DNA of 21,118 nucleotides. It comes from a virus. The translations under genes and the position numbers were made by a program. The stretch lies in IMG/VR virus record IMGVR_UViG_3300023171_000043, positions 1 to 21,118 of that record, one strand, 5' to 3'. Under the pieces are notes generated by a model, which had not been told where the DNA came from, did not search any database, and saw only the letters and a program-made list of their open reading frames with translations. Shown piece by piece: positions 6,728-14,192 of the stretch (positions are counted from its first letter, which is position 1; the number at the start of each line of letters is the position of its first letter).

Positions 6728-8091
6728 AAACCTTCCGCGTTTGGATCTGTTTCGATTTCCCCGCTTACAACGTCCTCGATAAGTATAAGGCCAGATGCTA
6801 CTAAAATAGCCTTACCGATATCGCCACCTACCGCATCATAACTGTAAATAGCGCGTTTTTCATCTACACTTAAATCAGGCTTACCAAATACTGAAGCCAT
6901 AAGCGCCAAATCAGGTGCAAGCTCGGTAAACTCGGTTAAGTCATGGCAGGCGATAATATCCGGCCACCACTGCTTAATGATAGCGTTTAGTTTCTGGTCA
7001 AACTTGCGTAGTTCGGATATAATTAGGTTTGTGACCAATGATTTATAGCCGGTAATAATACTGTTTTCGCTGCTTTGAGACGCGACCGGGGTTAATGCCC
7101 AGGGAATACCCATGACAGCGAATATATTTTTCCAGTTGTTTTCTTCAGACTTGACAAGCTCCATCTCGGCAAGCGTATCGCCATATGGGGTTACTGTAAC
7201 CTCGGCGTTAGTGAACTTCATTCGTCTGTTGTTACGGGCACCCGACATATCGTTTTGGATAGTCCGCTTAAGGTCGTCCATTTCAGAAACCGTCATTTTG
7301 CCTACGCGTTTACCCTCAGATGTAACGTCAACCTTAGACCCAAACAAAGTACCACGCCCTCCGTTCTCAAATGCGGCTCCCTGAGCGGTTATATTTGCTT
7401 GGTTGAGTGATATATCGCCTATTGCTATTTCGTCAACGCCTAGCCCCTTTAAATCGGCTAGATTTGGATTCCAGTGTTTAAGGTGTAATATCCGGTCTTT
7501 CTCGATTCTGATCTGCTGACCGTTATCGCAGGTATACAGATAGTAAGCAACCGGGCTGAACTTCGATGCGTCATCTTTAACGATGGTGATCCGGTCACGA
7601 TCTAGTGAGTGAACGGCAACAGGCAATACGTTTCGGGATAACTCAGCGTCTAAGCCCTCGAAATATAGGAAGCCATCCCCAAACTGGTAGTTATACCAAA
7701 AGTCTGCCATACCTTCCATGCCTAAATTATCAAACAGTTCGTTTAATGGATGATCTTCTAATTCAGTAAGTGTTTGGGATTTTATAAACGCCCTATTCTC
7801 ATTGGATATGGCTTTAGAATAGAACTTGTTGAACTTGCGCGCTGCAGGTTTATTTTTCGCCTGGCTGAACATAATCGGTGCTTCTGTAATCTTGCGAACG
7901 AATATATTCGCACCGGCATAGAATATCTTATTTGAGTAGGCCGATTTATTTGATAACCCCATCAATCGGAATGTATTACCCATCAGCATTGAGACACCCG
8001 TAGCGTAGTTCGGGAAGGTATTGTTTAACGCTTTAACCACCGGAGCCATTACAACGGAAGCTACATTTTTTAAGTAGTGAGTTAATCCCAT
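6724..8091 (-). CDS. Portal protein, HK97 family
   Basis: 455 residues from the ATG at 8091. A TTG two codons upstream falls within the promoter box and is rejected. The protein lies directly downstream of the terminase large subunit and has the features of HK97-type portals: an N-terminal hydrophobic/helical start, the FYAGANIFVRKITEAP segment (about 59-74), the conserved central part with LGVDEIAIGDISLNQA (about 217-232), and GTLFGSKVDV followed by MSGARNNRRMKFTNA. A long helical region then has PWALTPVASQSSENSI (about 334-349). Twelve subunits would form the DNA entry channel at one capsid vertex and dock the terminase. The C-terminus is acidic (GEIETDPNAEGL). Confidence 0.88.
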   Translation of the reverse strand: MGLTHYLKNVASVVMAPVVKALNNTFPNYATGVSMLMGNTFRLMGLSNKSAYSNKIFYAGANIFVRKITEAPIMFSQAKNKPAARKFNKFYSKAISNENRAFIKSQTLTELEDHPLNELFDNLGMEGMADFWYNYQFGDGFLYFEGLDAELSRNVLPVAVHSLDRDRITIVKDDASKFSPVAYYLYTCDNGQQIRIEKDRILHLKHWNPNLADLKGLGVDEIAIGDISLNQANITAQGAAFENGGRGTLFGSKVDVTSEGKRVGKMTVSEMDDLKRTIQNDMSGARNNRRMKFTNAEVTVTPYGDTLAEMELVKSEENNWKNIFAVMGIPWALTPVASQSSENSIITGYKSLVTNLIISELRKFDQKLNAIIKQWWPDIIACHDLTEFTELAPDLALMASVFGKPDLSVDEKRAIYSYDAVGGDIGKAILVASGLILIEDVVSGEIETDPNAEGL

Positions 8092-8094
8092 GCC

Positions 8095-8126
8095 CAAATG
8101 TAACTACAATGTTGCATAAAAGCAAA
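8095..8126 (-). promoter_or_regulatory. Promoter for the portal gene
   Basis: TTTG (8126-8123), exactly 20 nt, TACATTTG (8102-8095), then GGC and the ATG at 8091. Both boxes match the Bacteroidota consensus fully. The start point is expected on or next to the ATG, so the mRNA would have essentially no leader. Confidence 0.7.
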
Positions 8127-8132
8127 ATAGTC

Positions 8133-9446
8133 TTACCCAGCCCCAAATTGAAAATCTTCTTCCTCTGTCTTTATCAGCGGCCATGCCACGTATCTGATCG
8201 GATCAATGTAGTGATTCCATAGGTCAACGGGCACACCGGACTTTTTATCGTGCCACACGTAGTTATTTAATTCTTTGATGATTGGCCTACTTTCCTCTCC
8301 GGGATCTACTATTATTTCGTAATCTTGCATTGAACTGATACCGGCTGTTACAGAACCAGGTGGCTTATAAGCACCTTCAATATTTAGCCCCCTATCTTCT
8401 AACTCGGATACAAGCCTAGATTCCGAACTGTCACCTATAATTAATGAAGTAACCCCCGCATAAAATAAGTTTGATTGATATATAGCATCAGTTGACATCC
8501 CAGTTTTGCCATAGCAGCCTTTAACGTAAATTCGTTTGCGCTTCCGACTTACAGCGACCTTAACTAAGGTAGTAGGGTCATTGTAAAACCCGTAATCCTG
8601 ACCGAACGAATAAGGTAGACTTTCGTCAAACTCGCCAATAGACCAATTTTCAAATACAACACCTTCAGCGTTATCCAGCCATCCACCTAACACAACGTGC
8701 TTATAGTAAACTGCATTTTTAATTACTTTTCGGTCTAACTTTTCGCGATCTGATTTAGGTGTACGCTCATATAATTCGTAATGTTCCCGCTTAATCTCGA
8801 AATCTGTCCAGATGTTATCAGCAATAAGTTCCCGCTCCATATCCATGTAAGAGCTGTGAATATAAAGCACATTGCCTTTAATGCCGTTAAACCCTTCCGA
8901 TACACCTTCAGACTCAAAGAATTCCTCATAAATCCAGTGCGTTTTAGTTGTCGGATTGAGTAGTAATATGGAGAGGTTGCGTACGTCCTTAGCCCGGATT
9001 GACTTTTTGATCTTATCCCAATTATCGAAGCTAGGCATTTCCTCGGCTTCCTCTAACACGAATACTGAAAAGTCTTTAAGCGACTTTAGAGAAGCAGTTT
9101 GGTTACCTGAGCTGGTTTTGATACCCTTGAATACTACCTTGCTATTATTCCCTGTACCTATAATCCTGTCTTTTGTTACCTCAAAACTCGAATGTGCGTT
9201 AAGCATTTCAATCTTTTCGGTAAACTCTGGTATAATCGAGTCCTGAGCTGATGTAAGCGTGTACCTAGTGTATAATACCCGATGTACGAAGTCTTTAGCC
9301 GCAACACATGACCACGTACCTACAGCGAACGACTTTTGACTGTTACGGCCTCCGGTTATGATTACGGTGTCTACGGTGTATAATGGGCTTCTAGGTTCAG
9401 CAGATAGCCACTCGAATAAAGGTTCGTATTTTTCAGATAGGATCAT
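8133..9446 (-). CDS. Terminase large subunit
   Basis: 437 residues with both catalytic halves visible. The packaging ATPase has a Walker A variant GGRNSQKS (32-39), a Walker B VFVLEEAEE (128-136) with paired glutamates and a coupling-type LLLNPTTKTHW (161-171). The nuclease half has its aspartates in FGQDYGFYNDPT (D284), LIIGDSSESR (D339) and NHYIDPIRY (D415), the RNase H-like arrangement of PBSX/phage terminases. It would cut concatemeric DNA and pump it through the portal. It lies between an 84-aa gene and the portal, with the small subunit two genes upstream. Confidence 0.94.
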   Translation of the reverse strand: MILSEKYEPLFEWLSAEPRSPLYTVDTVIITGGRNSQKSFAVGTWSCVAAKDFVHRVLYTRYTLTSAQDSIIPEFTEKIEMLNAHSSFEVTKDRIIGTGNNSKVVFKGIKTSSGNQTASLKSLKDFSVFVLEEAEEMPSFDNWDKIKKSIRAKDVRNLSILLLNPTTKTHWIYEEFFESEGVSEGFNGIKGNVLYIHSSYMDMERELIADNIWTDFEIKREHYELYERTPKSDREKLDRKVIKNAVYYKHVVLGGWLDNAEGVVFENWSIGEFDESLPYSFGQDYGFYNDPTTLVKVAVSRKRKRIYVKGCYGKTGMSTDAIYQSNLFYAGVTSLIIGDSSESRLVSELEDRGLNIEGAYKPPGSVTAGISSMQDYEIIVDPGEESRPIIKELNNYVWHDKKSGVPVDLWNHYIDPIRYVAWPLIKTEEEDFQFGAG

Positions 9447-9466
9447 TAAAATGGTTTAATAATTCA

Positions 9467-9721
9467 TTATAGCTTATCATCAGGATTATTAAGCCCTGCA
9501 TCTTCCATTGCTTTGTAAAGTTCCCAAATTGCTTTTGCTACTTCTGGATACTTACTGATACACCCACCTGACATTGCAAAACGAACACCTACTTTTTTAA
9601 ATTTATCCCCCATGTATTTGTCCTTTGATTGCTGGCAAACAATATAGTAATCACCATTACCGCCATGCATCATATACATTACTGAGTCGCTTATATCACA
9701 GTCGTCTGTTAAAATAGCCAT
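9467..9721 (-). CDS. Hypothetical protein between the terminase subunits
   Basis: 84 residues, acidic, with glycine- and methionine-rich central parts (MYMMHGGNGDYYIVCQQS, FAMSGGCISK). Four cysteines are present but not in an obvious metal-binding spacing. The C-terminal third is an amphipathic helix (KYPEVAKAIWELYKAMEDAG). I do not recognise a family. It sits 20 nt upstream of the terminase large gene and is likely on the same transcript. The leader is A/T rich with no Shine-Dalgarno sequence. Confidence 0.6.
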   Translation of the reverse strand: MAILTDDCDISDSVMYMMHGGNGDYYIVCQQSKDKYMGDKFKKVGVRFAMSGGCISKYPEVAKAIWELYKAMEDAGLNNPDDKL

Positions 9722-9783
9722 ATATTATTACTTTTTTATTTACAATTTAGGCAATTAAAACATACCAAAACCCAACAATCCCG

Positions 9784-10158
9784 TTACTTATGACTCCCCT
9801 TACTAAACGATATAGGTGTAGGCGACATTGAACCGTCTTTACTTGAATGGTCAACTTCTTGTTTGTCTGCCCAATTGAACCTGTTTTTCATGTTCATATA
9901 CCAGCCCGTATAGTTAAAGTCCTTATTTTCAAGGTTTTTACGGCCTTTTCTAGTCCACCATGCTTCAGATAAATCCTTACATTTTTTTATGGTGTCGGAA
10001 AAATGTTCCTCACGTTTAGCGATCTCGTAAAAGCTGTCACGTGATATATCCAATTCAACCGCCAATTCAATTATAGAGGCACCCTCTTCTGATAACGCTA
10101 ACAGCATCAATTCCCACCCATCTGGTAAATCGCTTAGTTCTATTCTAGGTCTGCCCAT
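9784..10158 (-). CDS. Terminase small subunit
   Basis: 124 residues. The N-terminal half has a helix-turn-helix (ASIIELAVELDISRDSFYEIAKREEHF, about 27-53), used by small terminase subunits to recognise the packaging site. The segment with TRKGRKNLENKDFNYTGWYMNMKNRFNW (about 69-96) followed by DKQEVDHSS is a hallmark of Bacteroidota phage small terminases. The tail is S/P rich. The position shortly before the large subunit agrees. It would form a ring that recruits the large subunit to phage DNA. Confidence 0.87.
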   Translation of the reverse strand: MGRPRIELSDLPDGWELMLLALSEEGASIIELAVELDISRDSFYEIAKREEHFSDTIKKCKDLSEAWWTRKGRKNLENKDFNYTGWYMNMKNRFNWADKQEVDHSSKDGSMSPTPISFSKGSHK

Positions 10159-10242
10159 GTTACTTAGTTTTTAATTCGCTTTCCTCTATTGGAACTGGTA
10201 TCCCTACACATGCCCAATGTTTCCAAAGTTAAGTATAATTTG

Positions 10243-10485
10243 TTATTTTTTGGCTTTTGATATAATTGATATAAAGCCGTACCGCGACAACATACTCTGC
10301 ATGAACCATTGCAAAGGTTTAACTGTGTCTTTTACTTCTTTGCTTTCAATAAACAAAGGCACCTCTCCGACTTTTAGGCATAGTAAATCTGCTATACCTG
10401 GTTTATTTGTCTTGATAAGGTTTATAACAAAATAACCCTTAGCCTCGTATTCCTTAATTAATTTTGTTTGGTGTTTTGATGCCAT
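10243..10485 (-). CDS. VRR-NUC domain nuclease
   Basis: 80 residues, close to the minimum for a stand-alone VRR-NUC domain of the PD-(D/E)xK nuclease superfamily. Visible marks are TNKPGIADLLCLKVGEVPLFIESKEVKD (about 26-53), giving the GxxD aspartate (D33), the ExK pair (E48, K50) and a following PLQ glutamine block. Phage VRR-NUC proteins act on branched or nicked DNA, as Holliday junction resolvase-like enzymes. The start lies inside the 3' end of the helicase gene (32-nt overlap), a linkage seen often in phages and pointing to joint action during replication or recombination. Confidence 0.85.
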   Translation of the reverse strand: MASKHQTKLIKEYEAKGYFVINLIKTNKPGIADLLCLKVGEVPLFIESKEVKDTVKPLQWFMQSMLSRYGFISIISKAKK

Positions 10486-11881
10486 AGTCTTTTACGAACT
10501 TTGAAAGTGTATAATCCTTTTTACCCATTACCGTTTTATATATTTTTTCCTCAATACCTCCCTCAGCAAATACCCAATAGACATCGTTAGTTTTCCGCTC
10601 CATTGTTGTCAATCTGTCTTTAGCTTGGAAATACGATATAGCTGAAAAGTCAATATTAAAGAATACAAGGTAATCAGCTTCTTTCAGGCTTATGCCTTCA
10701 CGTCCAGAAATGACCTGTAAGGCAATATTTTTATTTGTTGTATTGAATGTATCAAGGTCTGTACAAAGTTCATCCTGAAATACTGATTTAAGCAAATTAA
10801 GTTCCTCTTTGAATTTATAAAATATTCCGATCTTATATTCTTTGAAAAACTCTTTTATATACTCAGCCTTACTGTAATCAATTATTTTTGATTTAGCCGG
10901 TAGTTCGGTTACATTTTGGTTATCATCAATAACAATTTTCTTTTCAAATTTAATTGTTCCTGAACATAGCTGATGTATTTTACCCATTAATTTAACTGCA
11001 GTGTCCGCTAATATCGTTTCTTCTTTGCCCTCGATCACCCTATCCTTGCTTATACGGTCAATTAAACTGTACGTAATTGGTTTCATTTTTACGGTTAGTA
11101 CGTGTTCCTTTACTTCGCTGGTAAATCCTGCTTCGATCTGGCTGAACTTGACGAAATACTTATTTAACATTGTATCCATTTTTTCATTCGCTTGCTGCAT
11201 ACGTTCTATGTCTTTTTCCTGACGCTCATGTATGTCAGCTAATAGTAGAAGGTAATTTGGGTTCTCTTTAGATACTTTACGTTTTATCGTCGCATAATAC
11301 TTGTAAATTATTTCTTTGTTGTTGGTATAGTTGCCTACTATGCCATACCCTAGATCGAACTCACACTTTACAAATCCCATACCTGAGAACCAGTTGTAAA
11401 AGTTTTTATAGTGTTTAAACGGGGAATTATTGCTAACCCAAAATTGATGATATACCTGGGAATAGCTTTCAGGGTGGGGTGTACCTGATAAGAATATAAT
11501 GGGCAGGTTACCGTATTTCAGTTTAAAGTTCTTTGCTCCCTCACTTGGTTTAGGGAAAGATCCAAATCTGTGGGCTTCATCCATTATAACTAAATCAAAA
11601 TTGGTTTCTTCTATTTTATGTATGCTCTCATTATTGATTATAGTTAACTGGAATTTATTATTGAATCCAAAAGCATTATAATCATCCTCGATAGACTTAA
11701 TTGCTTTTTTCTTCGTGCAAAACAAAACCCTTTTTGCTCCATATAAATATGCGGTATTTAAGGCTGTTGCGGTTTTGCCCGTCCTTACTTGCATAGCAAA
11801 ATAAACTATCATAAAATCAAGTAGGATATTAACCCCTAATTCTGAATTTGTAACCTGGTAATCTCTGAGTTGTTTTTCCAT
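10454..11881 (-). CDS. SNF2-like DEAD/DEAH-type helicase
   Basis: 475 residues from the ATG at 11881. An earlier ATG (11911) would place ten residues on the repeat array and is disfavoured. Motifs in order: Q-like RDYQV (6-10), Walker A variant VRTGKTATA (32-40), Walker B DEAH (101-104), SGTP (132-135, motif III-like), then in the second RecA domain GREGISLKEADYLVFF and FQAKDRLTTMERK (QxxDR, motif VI). This is the short phage SNF2-family helicase usually paired with a VRR-NUC nuclease, as here. It probably remodels or unwinds DNA at forks or origins. It is the first gene left of the repeat region 11882-12251. Confidence 0.88.
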   Translation of the reverse strand: MEKQLRDYQVTNSELGVNILLDFMIVYFAMQVRTGKTATALNTAYLYGAKRVLFCTKKKAIKSIEDDYNAFGFNNKFQLTIINNESIHKIEETNFDLVIMDEAHRFGSFPKPSEGAKNFKLKYGNLPIIFLSGTPHPESYSQVYHQFWVSNNSPFKHYKNFYNWFSGMGFVKCEFDLGYGIVGNYTNNKEIIYKYYATIKRKVSKENPNYLLLLADIHERQEKDIERMQQANEKMDTMLNKYFVKFSQIEAGFTSEVKEHVLTVKMKPITYSLIDRISKDRVIEGKEETILADTAVKLMGKIHQLCSGTIKFEKKIVIDDNQNVTELPAKSKIIDYSKAEYIKEFFKEYKIGIFYKFKEELNLLKSVFQDELCTDLDTFNTTNKNIALQVISGREGISLKEADYLVFFNIDFSAISYFQAKDRLTTMERKTNDVYWVFAEGGIEEKIYKTVMGKKDYTLSKFVKDYGIKTPNKIN

Positions 11882-11964
11882 GTTGTTTTGATAATGCCAG
11901 CATAATGCCAACTGTTTGGCATAAATAATATGCCTTTAAAGGTATTTAAATGATGTTTTTAAAA

Positions 11965-11991
11965 GATAATGCCGAAAATGTCAATAATGCC
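11965..11991 (+). repeat. Left tandem iteron array (3 x 9 nt)
   Basis: GATAATGCC, GAAAATGTC, AATAATGCC in direct tandem with exact 9-nt period. The right array at 12141-12167 is its inverted counterpart. Additional copies lie at 11891-11899, 11902-11910 and, inverted, near 11915-11924. Confidence 0.8.
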
Positions 11992-12140
11992 ACTATAAAA
12001 ATAAAACAGGCATTTAAAGGTTTGTATTTAATATATATAATTATGCTATATGTTAATATATTATATATATAATTAATATATAAAAAAGTACGTGAGATTA
12101 TACTAGCATTATGGCATTTTCTCCGCCGATTTTTTCTGGT

Positions 12141-12167
12141 GGCATTTTCGGCATTATTGACATTTTT
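12141..12167 (-). repeat. Right tandem iteron array (3 x 9 nt, inverted)
   Basis: On the minus strand AAAAATGTC, AATAATGCC, GAAAATGCC in tandem. Two of the three units are identical to units of the left array. Two more inverted units lie at about 12104-12120. Confidence 0.8.
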
Positions 12168-12217
12168 AAAAATAATCATCGTTTAAACGTGTTTAAATGG
12201 CGTTTTTAGTTCACTTC

Positions 12218-12245
12218 ATTATGCCAACTTATGCCAATAATGCCA
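12218..12245 (+). repeat. Third iteron cluster beside gene 12252
   Basis: ATTATGCCA (12218-12226), CTTATGCCA (12228-12236) and ATAATGCCA (12237-12245), direct copies with 10- and 9-nt spacing, ending 7 nt from the stop codon of the neighbouring gene. Confidence 0.75.
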
Positions 12246-12251
12246 AATAGA

Positions 12252-12614
12252 CTATTTTTTATAGTACGTCTCATATAAAACGTGGTCTAAAACTCGCCAT
12301 TCGTAAAATGGTTCACTTGGCTTGATCTCTGATAAAATTATATTGTAGGTTGATTTAAAAGGGTGTAATGAGTTTTCTGGTTGCTTCATGAACATTGCCC
12401 AGTTAGATGACTGTTTGCGCTTTATATCGCATAATAATCGTATCATGTCATATTTAGCCGACTTGATACCTTCTCTTTTCCATTGGTCAATTTTTTTCCA
12501 AAGATATGCCGATACATTTTCAATATATTCCCCCTCAAACATATATCCGTTGTTCTTAGCATCTAACTTAAAGCAGCACTTAAAAAGTATTTTATAATCA
12601 CTATTTCTTGCCAT
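12252..12614 (-). CDS. Hypothetical protein adjoining the iteron region
   Basis: 120 residues from the ATG at 12614, which overlaps the end of the DUF3987 gene by 14 nt. The protein is basic and aromatic, mostly helical, with IENVSAYLWKKIDQWKREGIK and MIRLLCDIKRKQSSNWAMF. I do not recognise a family. Translational coupling to a replication gene, and a position directly against the third iteron cluster, make a replication-related role (even origin binding) possible; this is inference only. Confidence 0.6.
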   Translation of the reverse strand: MARNSDYKILFKCCFKLDAKNNGYMFEGEYIENVSAYLWKKIDQWKREGIKSAKYDMIRLLCDIKRKQSSNWAMFMKQPENSLHPFKSTYNIILSEIKPSEPFYEWRVLDHVLYETYYKK

Positions 12615-13887
12615 AAACACCATGCTTAATTTTAATTATCAGTTTCCCTTTTGGTAACGTGTTCGAATCAATCCAACGTTTACCTGTACGATCTGGGATA
12701 CCTAAAGACACACAAATGTCTGAAAACTCTTTTGTTGTAAATGGTTGGTCCTGGTTGGGAAGCTGATTATATAAATCTTTAAATATACCCTGCAGACTTT
12801 CCGAAGGGTCTGTTGCCCTTGTGAGCATAGCATTTTTAATAAAGTATTCAGCAAGCAAAATAGATTGCTTTATGTTTTCAGTATCTATGGATGTTTTAGG
12901 TGAATAATCGTCTGAGCAAGCAAAATCAATCATATGCTTTATCAGGCAAAACCGATGGATATAGGTCTCCATCTTTGAACGTATAGCCTTTATACTGTCA
13001 AATTCACTGCGGTTAATTAAGTCTGTATTTGTCTTTTGCCACACTTTTAGCGAATCGTATGCTTCTGAAGAGTACCTTACTTCCTCTGGTTGCATATCCC
13101 CCCATTGGTTAATTGGTAGTTCAATATTCAATAACTTTTGGATAATAAAATCGTAATTTGATTTGGTAGACGGTTCTAATGTAACGTCGCTCCAGTATTC
13201 TTTTATAGCATTATCTGGGCAGCATATTAACCACCTATCAAAAAAACCGTTGTCCTCTTTCCCCTCGAATGATTTTGATAAAACAGAGGGCTGTATAGTG
13301 CCAATTATGTTTAACATTGGTTGATTGATCCGAATGGAAACCTGCGTTTTCCTGTCTACCACGACTGGCTTCCCGGACCAAACGGATAAATAAAACTGCT
13401 CGTCGTTACCTTTACTATATCTCTGGAAGGAGTTGATGAAACCAGACAATTCATCATTATAGATCATTATACCGCGTTCATTTTTATGAAGCTGCTGAAC
13501 AACCGCTTCAGGAGTTGCATCTGACACAATGGTTTTTATAAGCGCACCAGGTGTTTTGCCTTTGTTCTCGTCGTTTGATTCAAAGTCTTTTAGGTATGCC
13601 TGGTAACTTTTATAAATTTCACGTTCTTTTTTTTCGATTGGATCTAATGCCCACGTCAAAGGCGCGGACTTATTTACGCCTGGAGTTCCTACCAATGCAA
13701 GGAATATATTGCACCGCTCCTTCCAACTATCAGTAACTTTAATAGAAAAAGTGTTACCGATTGCTGTTGCGGATGTGCATAAAATTGACGAAGCAAGGAA
13801 ATCGGGATGGAAACGGTTTGTTTCGCAAACTTCTAAGATAATATCCTGCATGTTTTTTGGGAAAAATGATAGTGGGAACTTAGACAT
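12601..13887 (-). CDS. DUF3987 replication-associated ATPase
   Basis: 428 residues. The N-terminus (FPLSFFPKNMQDIILE) is the typical opening of DUF3987 proteins in Bacteroidota mobile elements. A P-loop GTPGVNKSAP lies at 67-76, and MIYNDELSGFINSF (141-154) fits a Walker B strand. FYLSVWSGKPVVVDRK (165-180) and GFFDRWLICCPD (about 218-229) are further family landmarks. DUF3987 proteins resemble RepA/DnaB-like helicase domains and are thought to serve in replication of phages and plasmids. The C-terminal 70 residues (FTTKEFSDICVSLGIPDRTGKRWID) look like a winged-helix module. The start overlaps a 16-codon ORF in ATGTCTAA. Confidence 0.82.
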   Translation of the reverse strand: MSKFPLSFFPKNMQDIILEVCETNRFHPDFLASSILCTSATAIGNTFSIKVTDSWKERCNIFLALVGTPGVNKSAPLTWALDPIEKKEREIYKSYQAYLKDFESNDENKGKTPGALIKTIVSDATPEAVVQQLHKNERGIMIYNDELSGFINSFQRYSKGNDEQFYLSVWSGKPVVVDRKTQVSIRINQPMLNIIGTIQPSVLSKSFEGKEDNGFFDRWLICCPDNAIKEYWSDVTLEPSTKSNYDFIIQKLLNIELPINQWGDMQPEEVRYSSEAYDSLKVWQKTNTDLINRSEFDSIKAIRSKMETYIHRFCLIKHMIDFACSDDYSPKTSIDTENIKQSILLAEYFIKNAMLTRATDPSESLQGIFKDLYNQLPNQDQPFTTKEFSDICVSLGIPDRTGKRWIDSNTLPKGKLIIKIKHGVYGKK

Positions 13888-13930
13888 TTTCAGCCCCTTC
13901 CTTTACAATTTGTAAAAAGTCATTAGCCAT
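13880..13930 (-). CDS. 16-codon ORF coupled to the DUF3987 gene
   Basis: An ATG at 13930 opens a 16-residue frame (MANDFLQIVKEGAENV) ending in TAA. Its last codons overlap the DUF3987 start as ATGTCTAA, the same overlap that joins the genes at 18779 and 18772. It may be a coupling leader or a regulatory minicistron. Its DNA also contains the second palindrome (13902-13916), so the frame could be fortuitous. Confidence 0.3.
   Translation of the reverse strand: MANDFLQIVKEGAENV
13902..13916. promoter_or_regulatory. Operator-like palindrome, copy 2
   Basis: TTTACA-ATT-TGTAAA, a perfect 6-3-6 palindrome between the small HTH gene and the DUF3987 gene. It shares its arms with the longer palindrome at 14118-14134. 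Confidence 0.55.
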
Positions 13931-13934
13931 AAAA

Positions 13935-14099
13935 TTATTTCTTAGTTGATTTATCCACGAATGATTTACCCAAAAAAGTAACCATCTTTATTTTATCTTC
14001 TTTTACCCAGTTATAAACAGTCTGCCTTGTTATGCCGTTATCTTTAGCATATTTACCGACTGTTAGTAAATTAGCGGGATTTGGTGGTTTATTCTCCAT
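13935..14099 (-). CDS. Small HTH DNA-binding protein (54 aa)
   Basis: 54 residues from the ATG at 14099. Residues 12-38 (TVGKYAKDNGITRQTVYNWVKEDKI) form a clear MerR/excisionase-type helix-turn-helix, and the following FLGKSFVDK resembles the beta wing of excisionase-like proteins. It is the first gene of the unit containing the DUF3987 gene. Two matching palindromes lie at 14118-14134 (inside its own promoter) and 13902-13916 (just downstream), so autoregulation is likely. No integrase is in the window, so a transcriptional or replication-control role is favoured over excision. Confidence 0.75.
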   Translation of the reverse strand: MENKPPNPANLLTVGKYAKDNGITRQTVYNWVKEDKIKMVTFLGKSFVDKSTKK

Positions 14100-14102
14100 A
14101 TT

Positions 14103-14134
14103 CAAATATACATTTTGTTTTACACTTTGTAAAA
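14103..14134 (-). promoter_or_regulatory. Promoter of the HTH/DUF3987 unit
   Basis: TTTT (14134-14131), exactly 20 nt, TATATTTG (14110-14103), then AAT and the ATG at 14099. The -7 box is a full match, the -33 box 3/4. The transcript is predicted to begin at or beside the start codon. Confidence 0.6.
14118..14134. promoter_or_regulatory. Operator-like palindrome, copy 1
   Basis: TTTTACA-CTT-TGTAAAA, a perfect 7-3-7 palindrome that covers the -33 element and spacer of the promoter at 14103-14134. A bound repressor there would block RNA polymerase; the adjacent HTH protein is the natural candidate. Confidence 0.6.
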
Positions 14135-14192
14135 TTTATAAGCATAAATATTTTATCACAATTCTGCTTTACGGACTTTATTTCGGCTGTTG

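Larger units (their letters stand above)
11882..12251. other. Gene-free iteron region, candidate replication origin
   Basis: 370 nt without a credible gene. It holds about 14 copies of a nonamer close to ATAATGCCA, grouped as direct and inverted blocks around an almost pure A/T core (about 12026-12086). Two three-copy tandem arrays (11965-11991 and 12141-12167) face each other as inverted repeats. The region lies between the helicase gene and the unknown gene of the DUF3987 operon. Iterons, an A/T-rich core and replication neighbours are the usual parts of a theta-type origin; function is inferred. Confidence 0.6.

Noticed and set aside
10159-10242. 15-codon minus-strand frame and TAACTTTG box before the small terminase gene
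   Set aside because: The frame has no coupling to the terminase start, the box has no -33 partner, and it lies 65 nt from the ATG; both are within chance.
11946-12179. Minus-strand open frame of 77 codons within the iteron region
   Set aside because: It spans the inverted iteron arrays and the A/T core; its composition (I, Y, N, K rich) simply reflects A/T-rich repeats, and no neighbour is coupled to it.
13935-14099. Excisionase of an integration module
   Set aside because: The fold fits, but no integrase or attachment site is in the window and the gene is linked to replication genes.
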